A stretch of DNA of 64,000 bases from Coccinella septempunctata (lineage: Eukaryota > Arthropoda > Insecta > Coleoptera > Coccinellidae): assembly GCF_907165205.1 (NCBI RefSeq), contig NC_058192.1, positions 27,990,001 to 28,054,000 on the forward strand, written 5' to 3'. Each line of letters opens with the position of its first letter. The stretch's first letter is position 1. A program made the position numbers and the translations under genes. This document shows, piece by piece, positions 11,656-22,814 of this stretch. The notes under the pieces were generated by a model. That model ran no database searches. It was given only the letters and a program-made list of their open reading frames with translations, and was not told the DNA's origin.

Positions 11656-11868
11656 ACTGAAGTGAAGTGAAGCGAAGTGAAGTCTTGTGGAGTAGAGTGA
11701 AGAGGAGAACGAAAGAGCAATTTGGGGAAGATAATTGGTGTGAGATATTTTAGAGTTGATTGAAATAAAAAAAGTCGCGAAAGAAAATTCGTCTGGATAA
11801 GCAGGCAGAAACAGTTAATGAGTAGTGTTTCAGAGGATTGAAAAATACTTTTCAACAACAAAAAGTTC

Positions 11869-11934
11869 CTCCCCGGCGGGGAATCGAACCCCGGTCTCCC
11901 GCGTGACAGGCGCGGATACTCACCACTATACTAC
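11869..11934 (-). tRNA. tRNA-Asp(GTC), interrupted at nt 6/7 (copy B)
   Basis: Same 66 nt body as copy A with one change: g to c at 11913, which breaks one anticodon-stem pair. The break point is identical (after ctac at 11934). The neighbouring element begins with its own intact 5' leader, so this gives a clean 5' junction. Confidence 0.9.
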
Positions 11935-12658
11935 CTTTTGTTTACATGCGAGTAGGAAGGTGTCCGAGAAATTTTCGAATTTTTCGGTTTTATCGGCCTG
12001 TGAGCAAATAATTGGTACTCAAAACGGTTCTTGAAAGTGCACAAAACCGAGGTGAATAATAAATAGAACTGTGAAACCGGATGAACAACGAAGATCTGTT
12101 GTGACATAACAAGTAAGGTTATGGCTACATGGAAACCGAACGAAATTGACGCTGTTCGGAGAATATTGAGCGAAAAACAGGGCCCCATTACCATCGAAGA
12201 TCACCGGCTCATACAACAACAGCTACCGCATAGATCATTACCAGCTATTAAGAAAAAATGCTTGGAGCTAAAAAACAACCCTGCTCCCACGACACAAACA
12301 ACAAAATGGACGAAAGAAGAACTCGAGAAATTAGTGACCGAATACTCCAGAAGAAACGATAGCCAGATAGGTAAGAGAATAGACGCAATTAAACATCTAT
12401 TCCCTGGAAGAACAGATAAAGCAATTGCAACTAAGCTAAGGGTAGCTCACCCCGAAGTTTACTACAGACGCTCACATGACAACAGTGAACCTTCCCAGGA
12501 TATTGCAGATGAAATTTCTGTGGAATCAACAGATTCTTCTAAAATAACACCACTGACACCGCCAGAATCTGAAAATCAGCACATACCAAATGAGGAACAC
12601 CCCAGAAATATAAATGCAAACATTACACCAACAACAACTGAAGAGCATGAGAACATGA
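11935..12658 (+). mobile_element. tAsp element copy E6, 5' end only
   Basis: Intact 5' end: a 5' leader of about 185 bp with the block gagtaggaaggtgtccg, followed by the Myb ORF. At 12658-12660 the sequence switches to the middle of a tandem unit (ttgtacaagccgaaattat). Everything downstream, including RT, RLE and 3' UTR, is missing along with the start of the unit. This is a recombination deletion, not a normal 5' truncation. Confidence 0.85.
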
Positions 12659-12708
12659 ATTTGTACAAGCCGAAATTATATTTCTTCTCCGTGTTCTTCG
12701 ACACATGA
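12121..12708 (+). pseudogene. N-terminal two-Myb domain of tAsp element, fused to repeat DNA (E6)
   Basis: ATG start follows a conserved ...aggtt leader. Two Myb/SANT-like repeats are visible: residues 3-57 (TWKPNEIDAVRRIL ... LPAIKKKCLELKN) and 61-115 (KWTKEELEKLVTEYSRR ... RTDKAIATKLR). An acidic, Ser/Thr-rich linker follows. Only about residues 1-179 come from the element; the last ~16 codons (LYKPKLYFFSVFFDT) are repeat-unit DNA read in frame. Myb repeats in R2-clade proteins bind target DNA, so a role in recognising the tRNA-Asp site is inferred. The fusion protein has no RT or nuclease. Confidence 0.8.
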
Positions 12709-14588
12709 TGTTATTTATTGGTGAATCTATCTACCCTACATAGGCGAATTAAAAAATCTAGACGCCCTCTGCCGACTGAATTACGAAACTACTTTGTCAG
12801 TACTGCAAAGTCAAAACAAGTTTCATTTCTTATGTTTTCTTTTATCTCACGTTGTCCAACAAAGTGTTAATATTATTATTTGGAGATGTTATATTGGGAT
12901 TATTGTCTGGGGTTCTGAATAGAAATATTGATTACGAAAAAATATTTGAAAGGTATTTATACCAGCGCTTTCAACTGGCAGGTTTTAGGTCAAACGATTT
13001 TTCTTGGCGAGGGTTTTTCTGCTAAATTCAATTGACGATTCAGAAAAACAATTTCATAATTTTCATACTTCCAAATGAATTATTTTTCTCATCTGTAGCG
13101 AACTTGTTCCATGAGCTGAATCATATTTATGTCTCTTGAGATTTCAGTATGAGGAATACCTATATCAAAAATGGAATTTAAATATTTTTAACAGAAACTT
13201 TAAAACTTCCACATAAACGCTTTAGTTATCAGGATGTATAGTTTCTACCACCTCCACAAACTCAGTATATGCTACCTCAACATTATTACCTAGGTTGACT
13301 TCAAGAAAGAATCTGTTAAATAATAGGAATTTGTGTCTAGGTACAGTGGATCACCAATGTCATCGATCGATTTCATTCCACAATTCATCCCTTTCAAATG
13401 TAGTATCTCCAAAGAATGTTGATCTTTCTTTACGAAGCTAAATCAATCAATTCACTTCCGATAAATATCTTGAATTACTAGAAAAACTCTGTTAGGCCGT
13501 ACAAATCTCGAAAAGAGTACTGACAAACGTCAAAGTTTGTTTACATTTCGTAGCGCCCTCAACGGTAATTGGATTCGTGAATAGTCTCTGTTACATCCCA
13601 GGTAATCTATGTTCAGGTGAGTCAACATAGCTCGATCGACCGATAACACTTTGATTTTTGGACTAGGAGAATGATTCAAACTTTGTCGGAATCGACTCTA
13701 ATCAGCGCATAAGCTTACTTTTTTTTTTACTTTATTGAGTGGTTCGAAAGTGTTGAAACATGATATAAGTAATACGACTGATACCACCCTGCTTTTTCGA
13801 ATGAGAATAACCAATTTTATATGATATTCTGAATCTGAATAAAATTCTGATTTCGAAATATTCTCTACCTATTTGTCAACTGTGCCTTTTTGACGTAGGC
13901 CTCTTTTTGGTCCTTTTCCGACAAATTTCATGCTAATGATGGTTTTAGTACTAGAAATTCTATTCTGAAAATCGTTCGAAATAAATAGGTATATGCTTTT
14001 TTCAATTGAATCAACCAAGAGTCTTCTGCAGTTTCTCGGATCAGTCTACAGCTGGTCCGAAAGATACTCCAATATGACTTTCACAAAATGTCAACTCCAT
14101 TCTTTCAAATCTGATGTGTATCGAATTTAGGATCTCCTTTTGAGCCTTTGGGTATTAGCACGATATGTGAGCATAACCAATTATTTTTGAAATTTTTGTC
14201 CATCTTTATATAACCGAGGTAATTTTTGATTGGCCGAACCGATTTTCACAATCACAAGACTCGAACTGTTGGAAAAAGAACCCTTTGGAAGTTTACAGCG
14301 GAAAGGAATAGTGTAGAGTTAAAAAGCGTAGAGTAGAATAAAAAAGAGTAGAGTAGAATCGCATAGTGTAGTGAATCGTAGCCTGGAATGGATGGAGTGT
14401 GGAGTGGAGGAAGTGGGTGAAAACGAACTTCCCAGAAGATAATATTATATAAGATTCGAGTGGAGAAGATTGATCAGAGTAGAGTAGCATCGGGTCGTTT
14501 CGTAGCGTTGTAGTGTGGGTGTGGGGTGAACAGTAGTGTAGTGTAGTGGAGCATGGAGGAGTGGAGCGGGGTGGAGCGGAGTTGAGTT

Positions 14589-14651
14589 GAGTGGAGTGGA
14601 GTGGAGTGGAGTGGAGTGGAGTGGAGTGGAGTGGAGTGGAGTGGAGTGGAC
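14589..14651. repeat. (GGAGT)n array in unit C
   Basis: About 12 GGAGT pentamers, the shortest surviving tract in the window. Flanks match those in units B, D, E and E'. Confidence 0.88.
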
Positions 14652-14852
14652 TGAAGTGAAGCGAAGTGAAGTCTTGTGGAGTAGAGTGAAGAGGAGAACG
14701 AAAGAGCAATTTGCGGAAGATAATTGGTGTGAGAGAGAGTTGATTGAAATAAAAAAAGTCGCGAAAGAAAATTCGTCTGGATAAGCAGGCAGAAACAGTT
14801 GATGAGTAGTGTTTTAGAGGATTGAAAAATACTTTTTAACAACAAAAAGTTC

Positions 14853-14918
14853 CTCCCCGGCGGGGAATCGAACCCCGGTCTCCCGCGTGACAGGCGGGGA
14901 TACTCACCACTATACTAC
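14853..14918 (-). tRNA. tRNA-Asp(GTC), interrupted at nt 6/7 (copy C)
   Basis: Sequence identical to copy A across nucleotides 7-72. The break after ctatactac at 14918 is followed by a 5'-truncated element. A T5 terminator lies just beyond the 3' end. Confidence 0.9.
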
Positions 14919-17495
14919 TTCCAGCAGCAAAGTCCTACCTTCAGAAATTCATATACACCACAATAACAGGTGAATATAACATGACAGAACCTGACTGTAG
15001 GGCAGAAGTCATTTTAATCTATAAAAAAGGAGACAAAGAAGACACAGGAAATTACCGACCCATCGCGCTGCTAAACACTGAGTATAAAATACTAACTGGA
15101 GTCATAACAAACACACTCCGAAAACACCTACCGGACTGGGCAATACCTAGCGAACAACTTGCTAGAGAAAAAGTATGGGGCACTATCCAGGGAATGCTGA
15201 TCGACAAGTCAATAACTCAGAGAGCAAGGCTCAGCAGAACAAAGCACTACTCTGCCTGGTACGACTTTGAAAAGGCATTTGACAGCATAAGCCATCGACA
15301 ATTGAGAAGACTGATCAGCGTGCTACCACTCCACAAAAATATCAAGCGTCTTCTCAAAACAGTAATGGAGCTGTGGACCTTGCGAGTGAGAGTCGGGAGG
15401 GAAAAGACCGCTCCCATTTACATAAAAAGGGGCTTGTACCAGGGTGATTCATTAAGGCCCCTGCTGTTCATACTGCTGAGTGCATCCATAATTGAACACT
15501 TTAAAACTAACCCACATGTCATCAAGAACACCAGAGGGAAATTCAATCTGATAGCATTCATGGACGACATAAAATGCCACACAAAAACAAAAAAAGGAAT
15601 TGAATCTCATCACTGAGGAACTAAGGAAGTGCGGCGAGGAGATGGGACTAGTTCTGAACACGAGTAAATGTGGAAGTTATTCGAGAACAGACGGTGAAGA
15701 TGAAGACAATGCTCCCTTTCTCCCTCAAATCCGTGAAGGGTACAAATATCTTGGATTGATACAACTCGAGCGTGATACTACTCAGAATTGCGACAACATT
15801 GAGGAGAAGATCTTAAGGGAAACAGAGAAAATATTCCGCTCCGACCTCACGATACCACAAAAGGTCCACCTATTCAACACTTCTACAATACCCAGTGCTA
15901 TATATGTGTTCGGTAACATCTTTCCAGAAGAAAAAAGGAGTACAACACTGAAAAAGTGCAGAGACCTGGATAAACATATAAGAAAGATCCTCACAATAGA
16001 GAACCACAAGGGAAGAACAACATCAAATGCCCACATCTATCTACCAACCAGTAGGGGGGGTATGGCCCTGAAGTCCATCGAGCTGGAGACGGAAATACAA
16101 CTAGTCCGAAGAGGTATATACCTCAAATCACGCAGTGATTTGCCAGAAACGAGGAAAAGATACGAGGAACTGAAGGTGGCAGGGTGGAGAAACCCAATCA
16201 GCGACCACGATTTCGTAATGAACAAGTACAAATGCCCAACACTGGATTACCAACAGGAAAACATCGGACAAAACTGCAAAATCGTGAAAGAACATATCTA
16301 CAAAAAATACCAGGAAGAACTAGAAGCTGAATGGACACGAGACATGCATTATGGGAGAGTGATCCTCAAGGAAGAAAAAATCATTGAGTTCCCAGCATAC
16401 ACATCCCCACTAATGGACCACTGGCGTTTCTCCCTACTACATTCTGCTGCAGAGGAACAGATCCACGGCCTCGGAGGAACAGCGGGAAGATCCAGAAAGT
16501 GCAGAAGATGCAACACAACAACGGAAACGGCATACCATGTGAGCAGTGGATGCATCATAGGCGCATATACGACTAGGCATGACTGCGTCGTCCACTGGGT
16601 TCTGAAATCCATCCTTCTGAACCTCAACGCTCCTCAAGAAATCATGGCAAACTTCCCATTTGGCAAGGTCTCTTTCAATCCTACCTTCGTGATCGAGGGA
16701 CGTAAGGTGGTAGTGCGAGCGGGAGGAAACATCTACACGGAGAAGAGAATCCACCACAACAAGCCGGATATTCTGGTAAGATTCACCAACCCGGAAGTAA
16801 TCTTTATTTTCGAGATTGCAGTGGCTCACGTCCAGAACATAAGGACCCAAGAAAAAATAAAGAGGACCAGATACACCGTGAATGGGGTGGAGAGCATCGA
16901 CCACAGAAACCACGAAACAGTTGGCAGGGACCTCAACTTAGTCGCAGAGTTGGAGTCTCAATACCATTGCCCCGTCCATCTGGGCATATTTGTGGTCGGC
17001 TGTTATGGGGAAATACTAAGAACTGAGGAGCACAAAAATTTCGCAAGCCTTTTAACTCAAATTGGTTTGACAAATTTTGAAACAAGATTAATTAATAAGT
17101 GTTCATATAGTGTAGCAGTCTCCACAACCAATATTTTGCTCAAACATCTAAGCATTTAACTGTGATAGGGAACAACGATCTGTGATAGAAAATAGAGGAC
17201 TTCAAGAAATTTTATATTTTATATATTTTATATTTATGTTTTCTTGTGTATCATTGTATTTTAGTTCTTTGACAGGTATTTATGTGTTAACAGTTGTTTG
17301 TATTATGAGCTGTGATATATGTTTGTATTATACACATGAATTCCGCAGAAGTGCACAATCTCGAGTATCTGGGGGCGACTGGCATCAGATATGTCTCAGA
17401 AAAAGACGACAGTACACTGTTAGTTTCATAAGTACCATTATAATTAATAGTAATGCAATGTATGAGACTGTAACAGACAAATAAAACTATACTAC
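14919..17495 (+). mobile_element. tAsp element copy E7, 5'-truncated
   Basis: Starts early in the RT domain and ends ...gacaaataaaactatactac, followed by cgagga. Of the single insertions this is the cleanest: the same tRNA is regenerated on both sides with the target duplicated. 3' UTR is 17160-17495. Confidence 0.9.
14921..17159 (+). pseudogene. RT-zinc knuckle-RLE polyprotein, one frameshift (E7)
   Basis: Frame open from the left junction (PAAKSYLQKF ... DCRAEVILIYKKGD) through RT AWYDFEKAFDS, YQGDSLRPLLF and AFMDDIK. A single extra base in the A-rich stretch near 15598 shifts the frame. The second frame runs from about 15600 to the stop at 17159 and covers the thumb region, knuckle CRRCN...H...C, TRHDCVVHW, RLE RIHHNKPDILV and FEIAVAHVQN. 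SLRPLL replaces the usual SISPLL. No other stop occurs in about 745 codons. Confidence 0.88.
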
Positions 17496-19203
17496 CGAGG
17501 ATATATTTATTGTATCAGTTCAATAATTTGTTCACATAATTGCAATGTTGCCAAACTTATCCAAAAATGTTATTCCATGAATATAAATTTCAATGAATTC
17601 AACAAAATCGTATTCCAATTATTTATGGACTAAGAAAACTTGTGTCTTCCAAGTTAATTTTCATACAATCAAATTCGATTTGTACAAGCCGAAATTATAT
17701 TTCTTCTCCGTGTTCTTCGACACATGATAATATTTATTGGTGAATCTATCCACTCTACATAGGCGAATCCAAAAATCTAGACGCCCTCTGCCGACTGAAT
17801 TACGAAACTACTTTGTCAGTACTGCAAAGTCAAAACAAGTTTCATTTCTTATGTTTTCTTTTATCTCACGTTGTCCAACAAAGTTTTAATATTATTATTT
17901 GGAGATGTTATATTGGGATTATTGTCTGGGGTTCTGAATAGAAATATTGATTACGAAAAAATATTGGAAAGGTATTTATACCAGCGCTTTCAACTGGTAG
18001 GTTTTAGGTCAAACTATTTTTCTTGGCGAGGGTTTTCTGCTGAATTCAATTGACGATTCAGAAATACAATTTCATAATTTTCATACTTCCAAATGAATTA
18101 TCTTTCTCATCTGTACGAACTTGTCCCATGAGCTGAATCATATTTGTGTCTAGGTACAGTGGATCACCAATGTCATCGATCGATTTCATTCCACAATTCA
18201 TCCCTTTCAAATGTAGTATCTCCAAAGAATATTGATCTTTCTTTACGAAGCTAAATCAATCAATTCACTTCCGATAATTCCGATAAATATCTTGATTTTA
18301 GTAAATCAAGAAAAACTCTGTTAGGCCGTACAAATCTCGAAAAGAGTACTGACAAACGTCAAAGTTTGTTTACATTTCGTAGCGCCCTCAACGGTTATTG
18401 GATTCGTGAATAGTCTCTGATACATCCCAGGTTATCTATGTTCAGGTGAGTCAACATAGCTCGATCGACCGATAACACTTTGATTTTTGGACTAGGAGAA
18501 TGATTCAAACTTTGTCGGAATCGACTCTAATCAGCGCATAAGCTTACTTTTTTTTTACTTTATTGAGTGGTTCGAAAGTGTTGAAATATGATACTAGTAA
18601 TACGACTGATACCACCCTGCCTTTTCAAATGAGAATAACCAATTTTATATCATATTCTGAATCTGAATGAAATTCTGATTTCGAAATATTCTCTACCTAT
18701 TTGTCAACTGTGCCTTTTTGACGTAGGCCTCTTTTTGGTCTTTTTCCGACAAATTTCATGCTAATGATGGTTCATAGAGAAAGGGTGTCTCTGTGATGGT
18801 TTTAGTACTAAAAATTCTATTCTGGAAATCGTTCGAAATAAATAGGTATATGCTTTTTTCAATTGAATCAACCAATAGTCTTCTGCAGTTTCTCGGATCA
18901 GTCTACAGCTGGTCCGAAAGATACTCCAATATGACTTTCACAAAATGTCAACTCCATTCTTTCAAATCTGATGTGTATCGAATTTAGGATCTCCTTTTGA
19001 GCCTTTGGGTATTAGCACGATATGTGAGCATAACCAATTATTTTTGAAATTTTTGTCCATCTTTATATGTCCGAGGTAATTTTTGATTGGCCGAACCGAT
19101 TTTCACAATCACAAGACTCGAACTGTTGGAAAAAGAACCCTTCGGAAGTCTAGAGCGGAGAGGAATAGTGTAGAGTTAAAAAGCGTAGAATAAAAATGTG
19201 TAG

Positions 19204-19607
19204 TTCGCTCTATACGGCGAACTCACTGAGGGAGCCCGGAAACCAGGAGGCCAGTATAAGCGGTTTAAGGATACACTACATCAATCCCTAAAATCAGTTA
19301 ATGCTAATCATAACTGGGAACAACTAGCGTTAGACAGGTCACAGTGGAGGTCTTTGGTCCACAGTTATAGTGGAGAATCGAGAAGGATACAGCGGCGGCC
19401 AGATCTGGTTGGAGACTATCCATGCCCTGAGTGTGGAAGGATCTGCAGGTCACGGTTGGGTCTCTTTAGTCACAGGAGGGCACACAGTCGCAACTAGCAC
19501 TAAGAAGTTACAAGTCTGTTCGAATTTTTTTTTTTTCTTCTTCTTTTTGTAGATTCATTCCCGGTAACGGGATACAGCAATGAATGAATGAATGAATGAA
19601 TGAGTAG
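19204..19607 (+). mobile_element. LINE 3' fragment with (AATG)n tail inside unit D
   Basis: A 5'-truncated non-LTR fragment inserted in the unit where other units read gtagaataaaaaagtgtagag. Codons 19204-19497 encode ALYGELTEGARKPGGQ, KRFKDTLHQSLK and a C-terminal zinc finger (CPECGRICRSRLGLFSHRRAH, ending before TAG), a tail arrangement known from several LINE families. A polypyrimidine tract and five or six AATG repeats (19580-19607) form the 3' end. I cannot name the clade with confidence. Confidence 0.7.
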
Positions 19608-19852
19608 AATCGCATAGTGTAGTGAATCGTAGCCTGGAATGGATGGAGTGTGGAGTGGAGGAAGTGGGTGAAAACGAACTTCCCAGAAGATAATATTATA
19701 TAAGATTCGAGTGGAGAAGGTTGATCAGAGTAGAGTAGCATCGGGTCGATTCGTAGCGTTGTAGTGTGGTGTGGGGTGAACAGTAGTGTAGTGTAGTGTA
19801 GTGTAGTGTAGTGGAGCATGGAGGAGTGGAGCGGGGCGGAGCGGAGTTGTGT

Positions 19853-19951
19853 TGAGTGGAGTGGAGTGAAGTGGAGTGGAGTGGAGTGGAGTGGAGTGGA
19901 GTGGAGTGGAGTGGAGTGGCGTGGATTGGAGTGGAGTGGAGTGGAGTGGAC
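19853..19951. repeat. (GGAGT)n array in unit D
   Basis: Roughly 20 GGAGT pentamers with a few variants (GAAGT, GCGTG, ATTGG). Confidence 0.88.
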
Positions 19952-20162
19952 TGAAGTGAAGTGAAGCGAAGTGAAGTCTTGCGGAGTAGAGTGAAGAGTA
20001 GAACGAAAGAGCAATTTGGGGAAGATAATTGGTGTGAGATATTTTAGAGTTGATTGAAATAAAAAAATTCGCGAAAGAAAATTCGTCTGGATAAGCAGGC
20101 AGAAACAGTTAATGAGTAGTGTTTTAGAGTATTGAAAAATACTTCTCAACAACAAAAAGTTC

Positions 20163-20220
20163 CTCCCCGGCGGGGAATCGAACCCCGGTCTCCCGCGTGA
20201 CAGGCGGGGATACTCACCAC
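20163..20220 (-). tRNA. tRNA-Asp(GTC), interrupted within the D arm (copy D)
   Basis: Nucleotides 15-72 of the same tRNA-Asp. The sequence stops at ccac (20220), eight bases before the usual junction, so ctatactac is missing on the left. This suggests a small deletion at the 5' junction on integration. The A box is damaged here. Confidence 0.85.
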
Positions 20221-21374
20221 ATCAAAGGAAAAACAACATCGAACGATCATGTCTACCTCCCAACCAGCAAGGGAGGCATCGGCTTTAAGTCTATCGAAGT
20301 GGAAACGGAAGTCCAGATGATAAAAAGGGGGATCTACATAAGATCACACGCGGAAATGAAGGAAGCAGAGGAAAAATACCTGGCTCTGCAAAGGGCAGGA
20401 TGGAGAAATCCTTTAAGCGATCAAGAGTTCGTTATGGATAAATATGGATGCCCTCAAATTATATACCAATAGCAAAACATCAGGAAAAACTGCAGCTTGC
20501 TCAAAAAGCACATAGAGACCGTATTTCACGATCCATCCTGTAGGATGGATGGGCCAGAAACATGAATTATGGGCGGATATTTACAAAGGAACAGGATATT
20601 AAGGTACCTGCCTTCCTGTCCCCACTTATGGATGGATGGAGGTTTTCATTGCTGCACAGTGCTGCAGAGGAACAGCTACACGGCTTAGGCTCCATCCCAG
20701 GAAGAAGGAGGGACTGCAGGAAGGGATGCAATAAAGCAGAAACCGCTTACCACGTAAGCAGTGCTTGCATAACACCCGCCTATACTGCCAGGCACGATTA
20801 TGTGGTACATTGGCTCCTTAAAACACTGCTGAAAAGCCTGGGTGCTCCGGAGGCCATTGGGACTAACCTGCAATTTGGCAAAGCCTCTCTAAATGTGGAC
20901 TTTGTGGGGAAAAGAAAGGTGGAAAGAAGAGCTGGCACGAAGATCCTCACAGAAAAGCGTCTCCACCACAATAAGCCAGACGTCTTCATACATCTGTGGG
21001 AACCAGAGGAAATAGTAATTCTGGAAGTTTCAGTCGCCCACTTGCAAAACTACCGACTGCAAGAGAAAATTAAGAGAGCAAGATACACCATCAATAGCTG
21101 CTACCACATAGACCACCAAAATGTGGAAGGATAACCAGGGACCTTAACCTAGTTAGCGAACTGCAATCTCTATACAACTGCCCCGTACACCTGGGAATTT
21201 TCGTTATTGGTTGCTTTGGGGAGATAGTGGCGACTGAGGAGCATGAAAACTTTGAAAAACTGCTTGCCAAGATAGGAGCAACAAGCCTTGATATGAACAT
21301 CTCAGTCAACAAATGCTCATACAGCGTTGCTGTCTTCACAAGCAATATTTTGTTGAAACATCTTAGTCTGTGAT
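20221..21374 (+). pseudogene. Thumb, zinc knuckle and RLE fragment with several lesions (E8)
   Basis: Begins IKGKTTSNDHVYLPTSKGG and stops at 20470 (TAG after IIYQ). The frame changes and resumes at MNYGRIFTKEQD (about 20562). Knuckle is CRKGC...H...C, then TARHDYVVHW, then RLE RLHHNKPDVFIHLWEPEE and LEVSVAHLQNYRLQEKIK. A further frameshift near 21130 precedes the C-terminus FTSNILLKHLSL. At least three inactivating changes. Confidence 0.82.
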
Positions 21375-21568
21375 ATGAAATTTGTCTGTGATACAAAGAC
21401 TTGTACATATTTATATCTATTTACATTTTATAGTGTACTACACGAGGAGCGTCTTCGAGGCGAAACTTCCCGAAATAAACGGAAACATATTTTGGTTTCA
21501 TGAATAACATAATGTATTTGTATATTGTGAAGTGTATGAGACTGAAATCAATAAAGAAAATATACTAC
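20221..21568 (+). mobile_element. tAsp element copy E8, 5'-truncated
   Basis: Starts downstream of the RT catalytic region and ends ...aataaagaaaatatactac. It is followed by E9 in the same orientation. Its coding and 3' sequences resemble E2 and E9. Confidence 0.83.
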
Positions 21569-22814
21569 CTAGAGAACTAGAGAAAGAATGGATAATGAAC
21601 ATGCACTATGGGAGAATATTCGTAAAGGAGCAGCCCAACATCGGAGTTCCAGCATACACCTCCCCACTTATGGATAGTTGGAGATTTTCTTTACTCCACA
21701 GTGCGGCTGAGGAACAAGTGCATGGTCTGGGGGCAATTCCAGGAAGGAGAAAGAATTGCAGGAGCGCGCTGCCAGAGCGAGACAGCATACCATGTCAGTA
21801 GCGCCCACAGATTACAGAGTAGCGGTGGTAGCGCCTGTATACAAGACGCCCACAACACCCGGCATGACTACGTCGTTCACTGGGTCCTCAAGTCACTGCT
21901 GAGCGGCCTGAACGCCCCAGAGGACATACAGCTACAGTTTGGTAAGGCTAACCTTTCTGTGGATTTCGTTGGAAAGCGCAGGGTGGAAATAAGGGCAGGA
22001 ACTAAAATTCTCACGGAAACACGCATCCACCATAACAAACCAGATATCTATTTACACCTTTATGACCCTGAGGAAATTATCATTCTATAAATCACAGTGG
22101 CACACTTACAAAACTACAGACTTCAAGAAAAAATCAAGAAGGTGAGATATTCTGTCAATGGGTCCGCACATATAGACCATACAAATGTGGATGAAGCATG
22201 CAGAGACCTAAATCTGATGGGAGAACTCCGATCAACCTACCGATGCCCTGTTCACCTGGGCCTATTTGTCGTCGGTTGCTTTGGGGAGATGGTAACAACT
22301 GAGGAGCATAAGAACTTTAGAAAAATACTGACCAAGATAGGGATCAGTAATTTGAACATGAGAATACTCATTAACAGAAGCTCCTACAGTGTTGCTGTCT
22401 CCACAAGTAACATAATTCTGAAACATCTCAGCACAGAAAATCTGCGTTGTTAGTTCCATCTGGACTGTGATATTGTGTTGTATACTATCGAAGCGGACAC
22501 AAAAGAACGATAACTTATTTATTATGCAATAACTTATTTATTATGTTCAATAACTTATTTATCATGTTCTAGTCAAATTACATGTTTATTATTTCCGAGA
22601 CAATGTTTATTGTGATGTTTAGTGTAGTTGTCAATATTGTCTGTATTGTATGATGATGTGTCCGAGAGGGTAATTTTGAGATTTTTGTTCACGATTTGTC
22701 GTCAAGTCGAAGTTTCCTGGAAAAACGGAAAAATAGTTTAGTTTCATGAATGACATTATATATTTATATATTCTGAAGTGTATGAGACTGTGACTGATTA
22801 AGAGACTATACTAC
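21569..22814 (+). mobile_element. tAsp element copy E9, 5'-truncated
   Basis: Begins just before the zinc-knuckle region, right after tatactac of E8. It ends ...gattaagagactatactac then cgagga. The 3' UTR (22454-22814) recurs exactly at 28061-28444 through a segmental duplication. Confidence 0.85.
21571..22453 (+). pseudogene. Zinc knuckle plus RLE fragment, frameshift and nonsense (E9)
   Basis: Starts RELEKEWIMNMHYGRIF. A frameshift near the knuckle (about 21770) and a short direct duplication place extra residues (HRLQSSGGSA) between the knuckle His and its last Cys. RLE core RIHHNKPDIYL is present. TAA at 22088-22090 replaces the Glu codon that sister copies have in LEVSVAHLQ, immediately before ITVAHLQNYRLQEKIK. 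C-terminus is VSTSNIILKHLSTENLRC. Confidence 0.82.

Larger units (their letters stand above)
9635..11934. repeat. tRNA-Asp tandem repeat, unit B
   Basis: About 2.3 kb, from cgaggatatatttattg to the tRNA-Asp body. Compared with unit A it lacks about 180 bp near 10100, where gaaaaaatattt joins atgtctcttgag, and it keeps the (GGAGT)n block. No coding gene seen. Confidence 0.9.
12659..14918. repeat. tRNA-Asp tandem repeat, unit C (left end missing)
   Basis: Enters the unit about 165 bp in, at ttgtacaagccgaaattat, and runs to the tRNA-Asp body. It lacks the 29 bp catagagaaaggg insertion found in units D, E, E' and G, so it groups with A and B. Confidence 0.9.
17496..20220. repeat. tRNA-Asp tandem repeat, unit D
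   Basis: About 2.7 kb including a LINE fragment at about 19204-19607. It lacks about 170 bp near 18148 (tcatattt joins gtgtctagg). It carries the 29 bp block catagagaaagggtgtctct near 18770, flanked by gatggtt direct repeats and shared with units E, E' and G. The ORF at 17871-18053 has no ATG and is repeat DNA. Confidence 0.88.

Noticed and set aside
17871..18053. A 60-codon ORF (GDVILGLLSGVLNRNIDYEK...) conserved in units D, E, E' and G
   Set aside because: It has no ATG, is disrupted in units A, B and C, and its conservation is that of the surrounding repeat DNA.
4863..20220. Functional tRNA-Asp genes
   Set aside because: All lack the 5' acceptor strand, and the bases now in its place do not pair with CCGGGGA.
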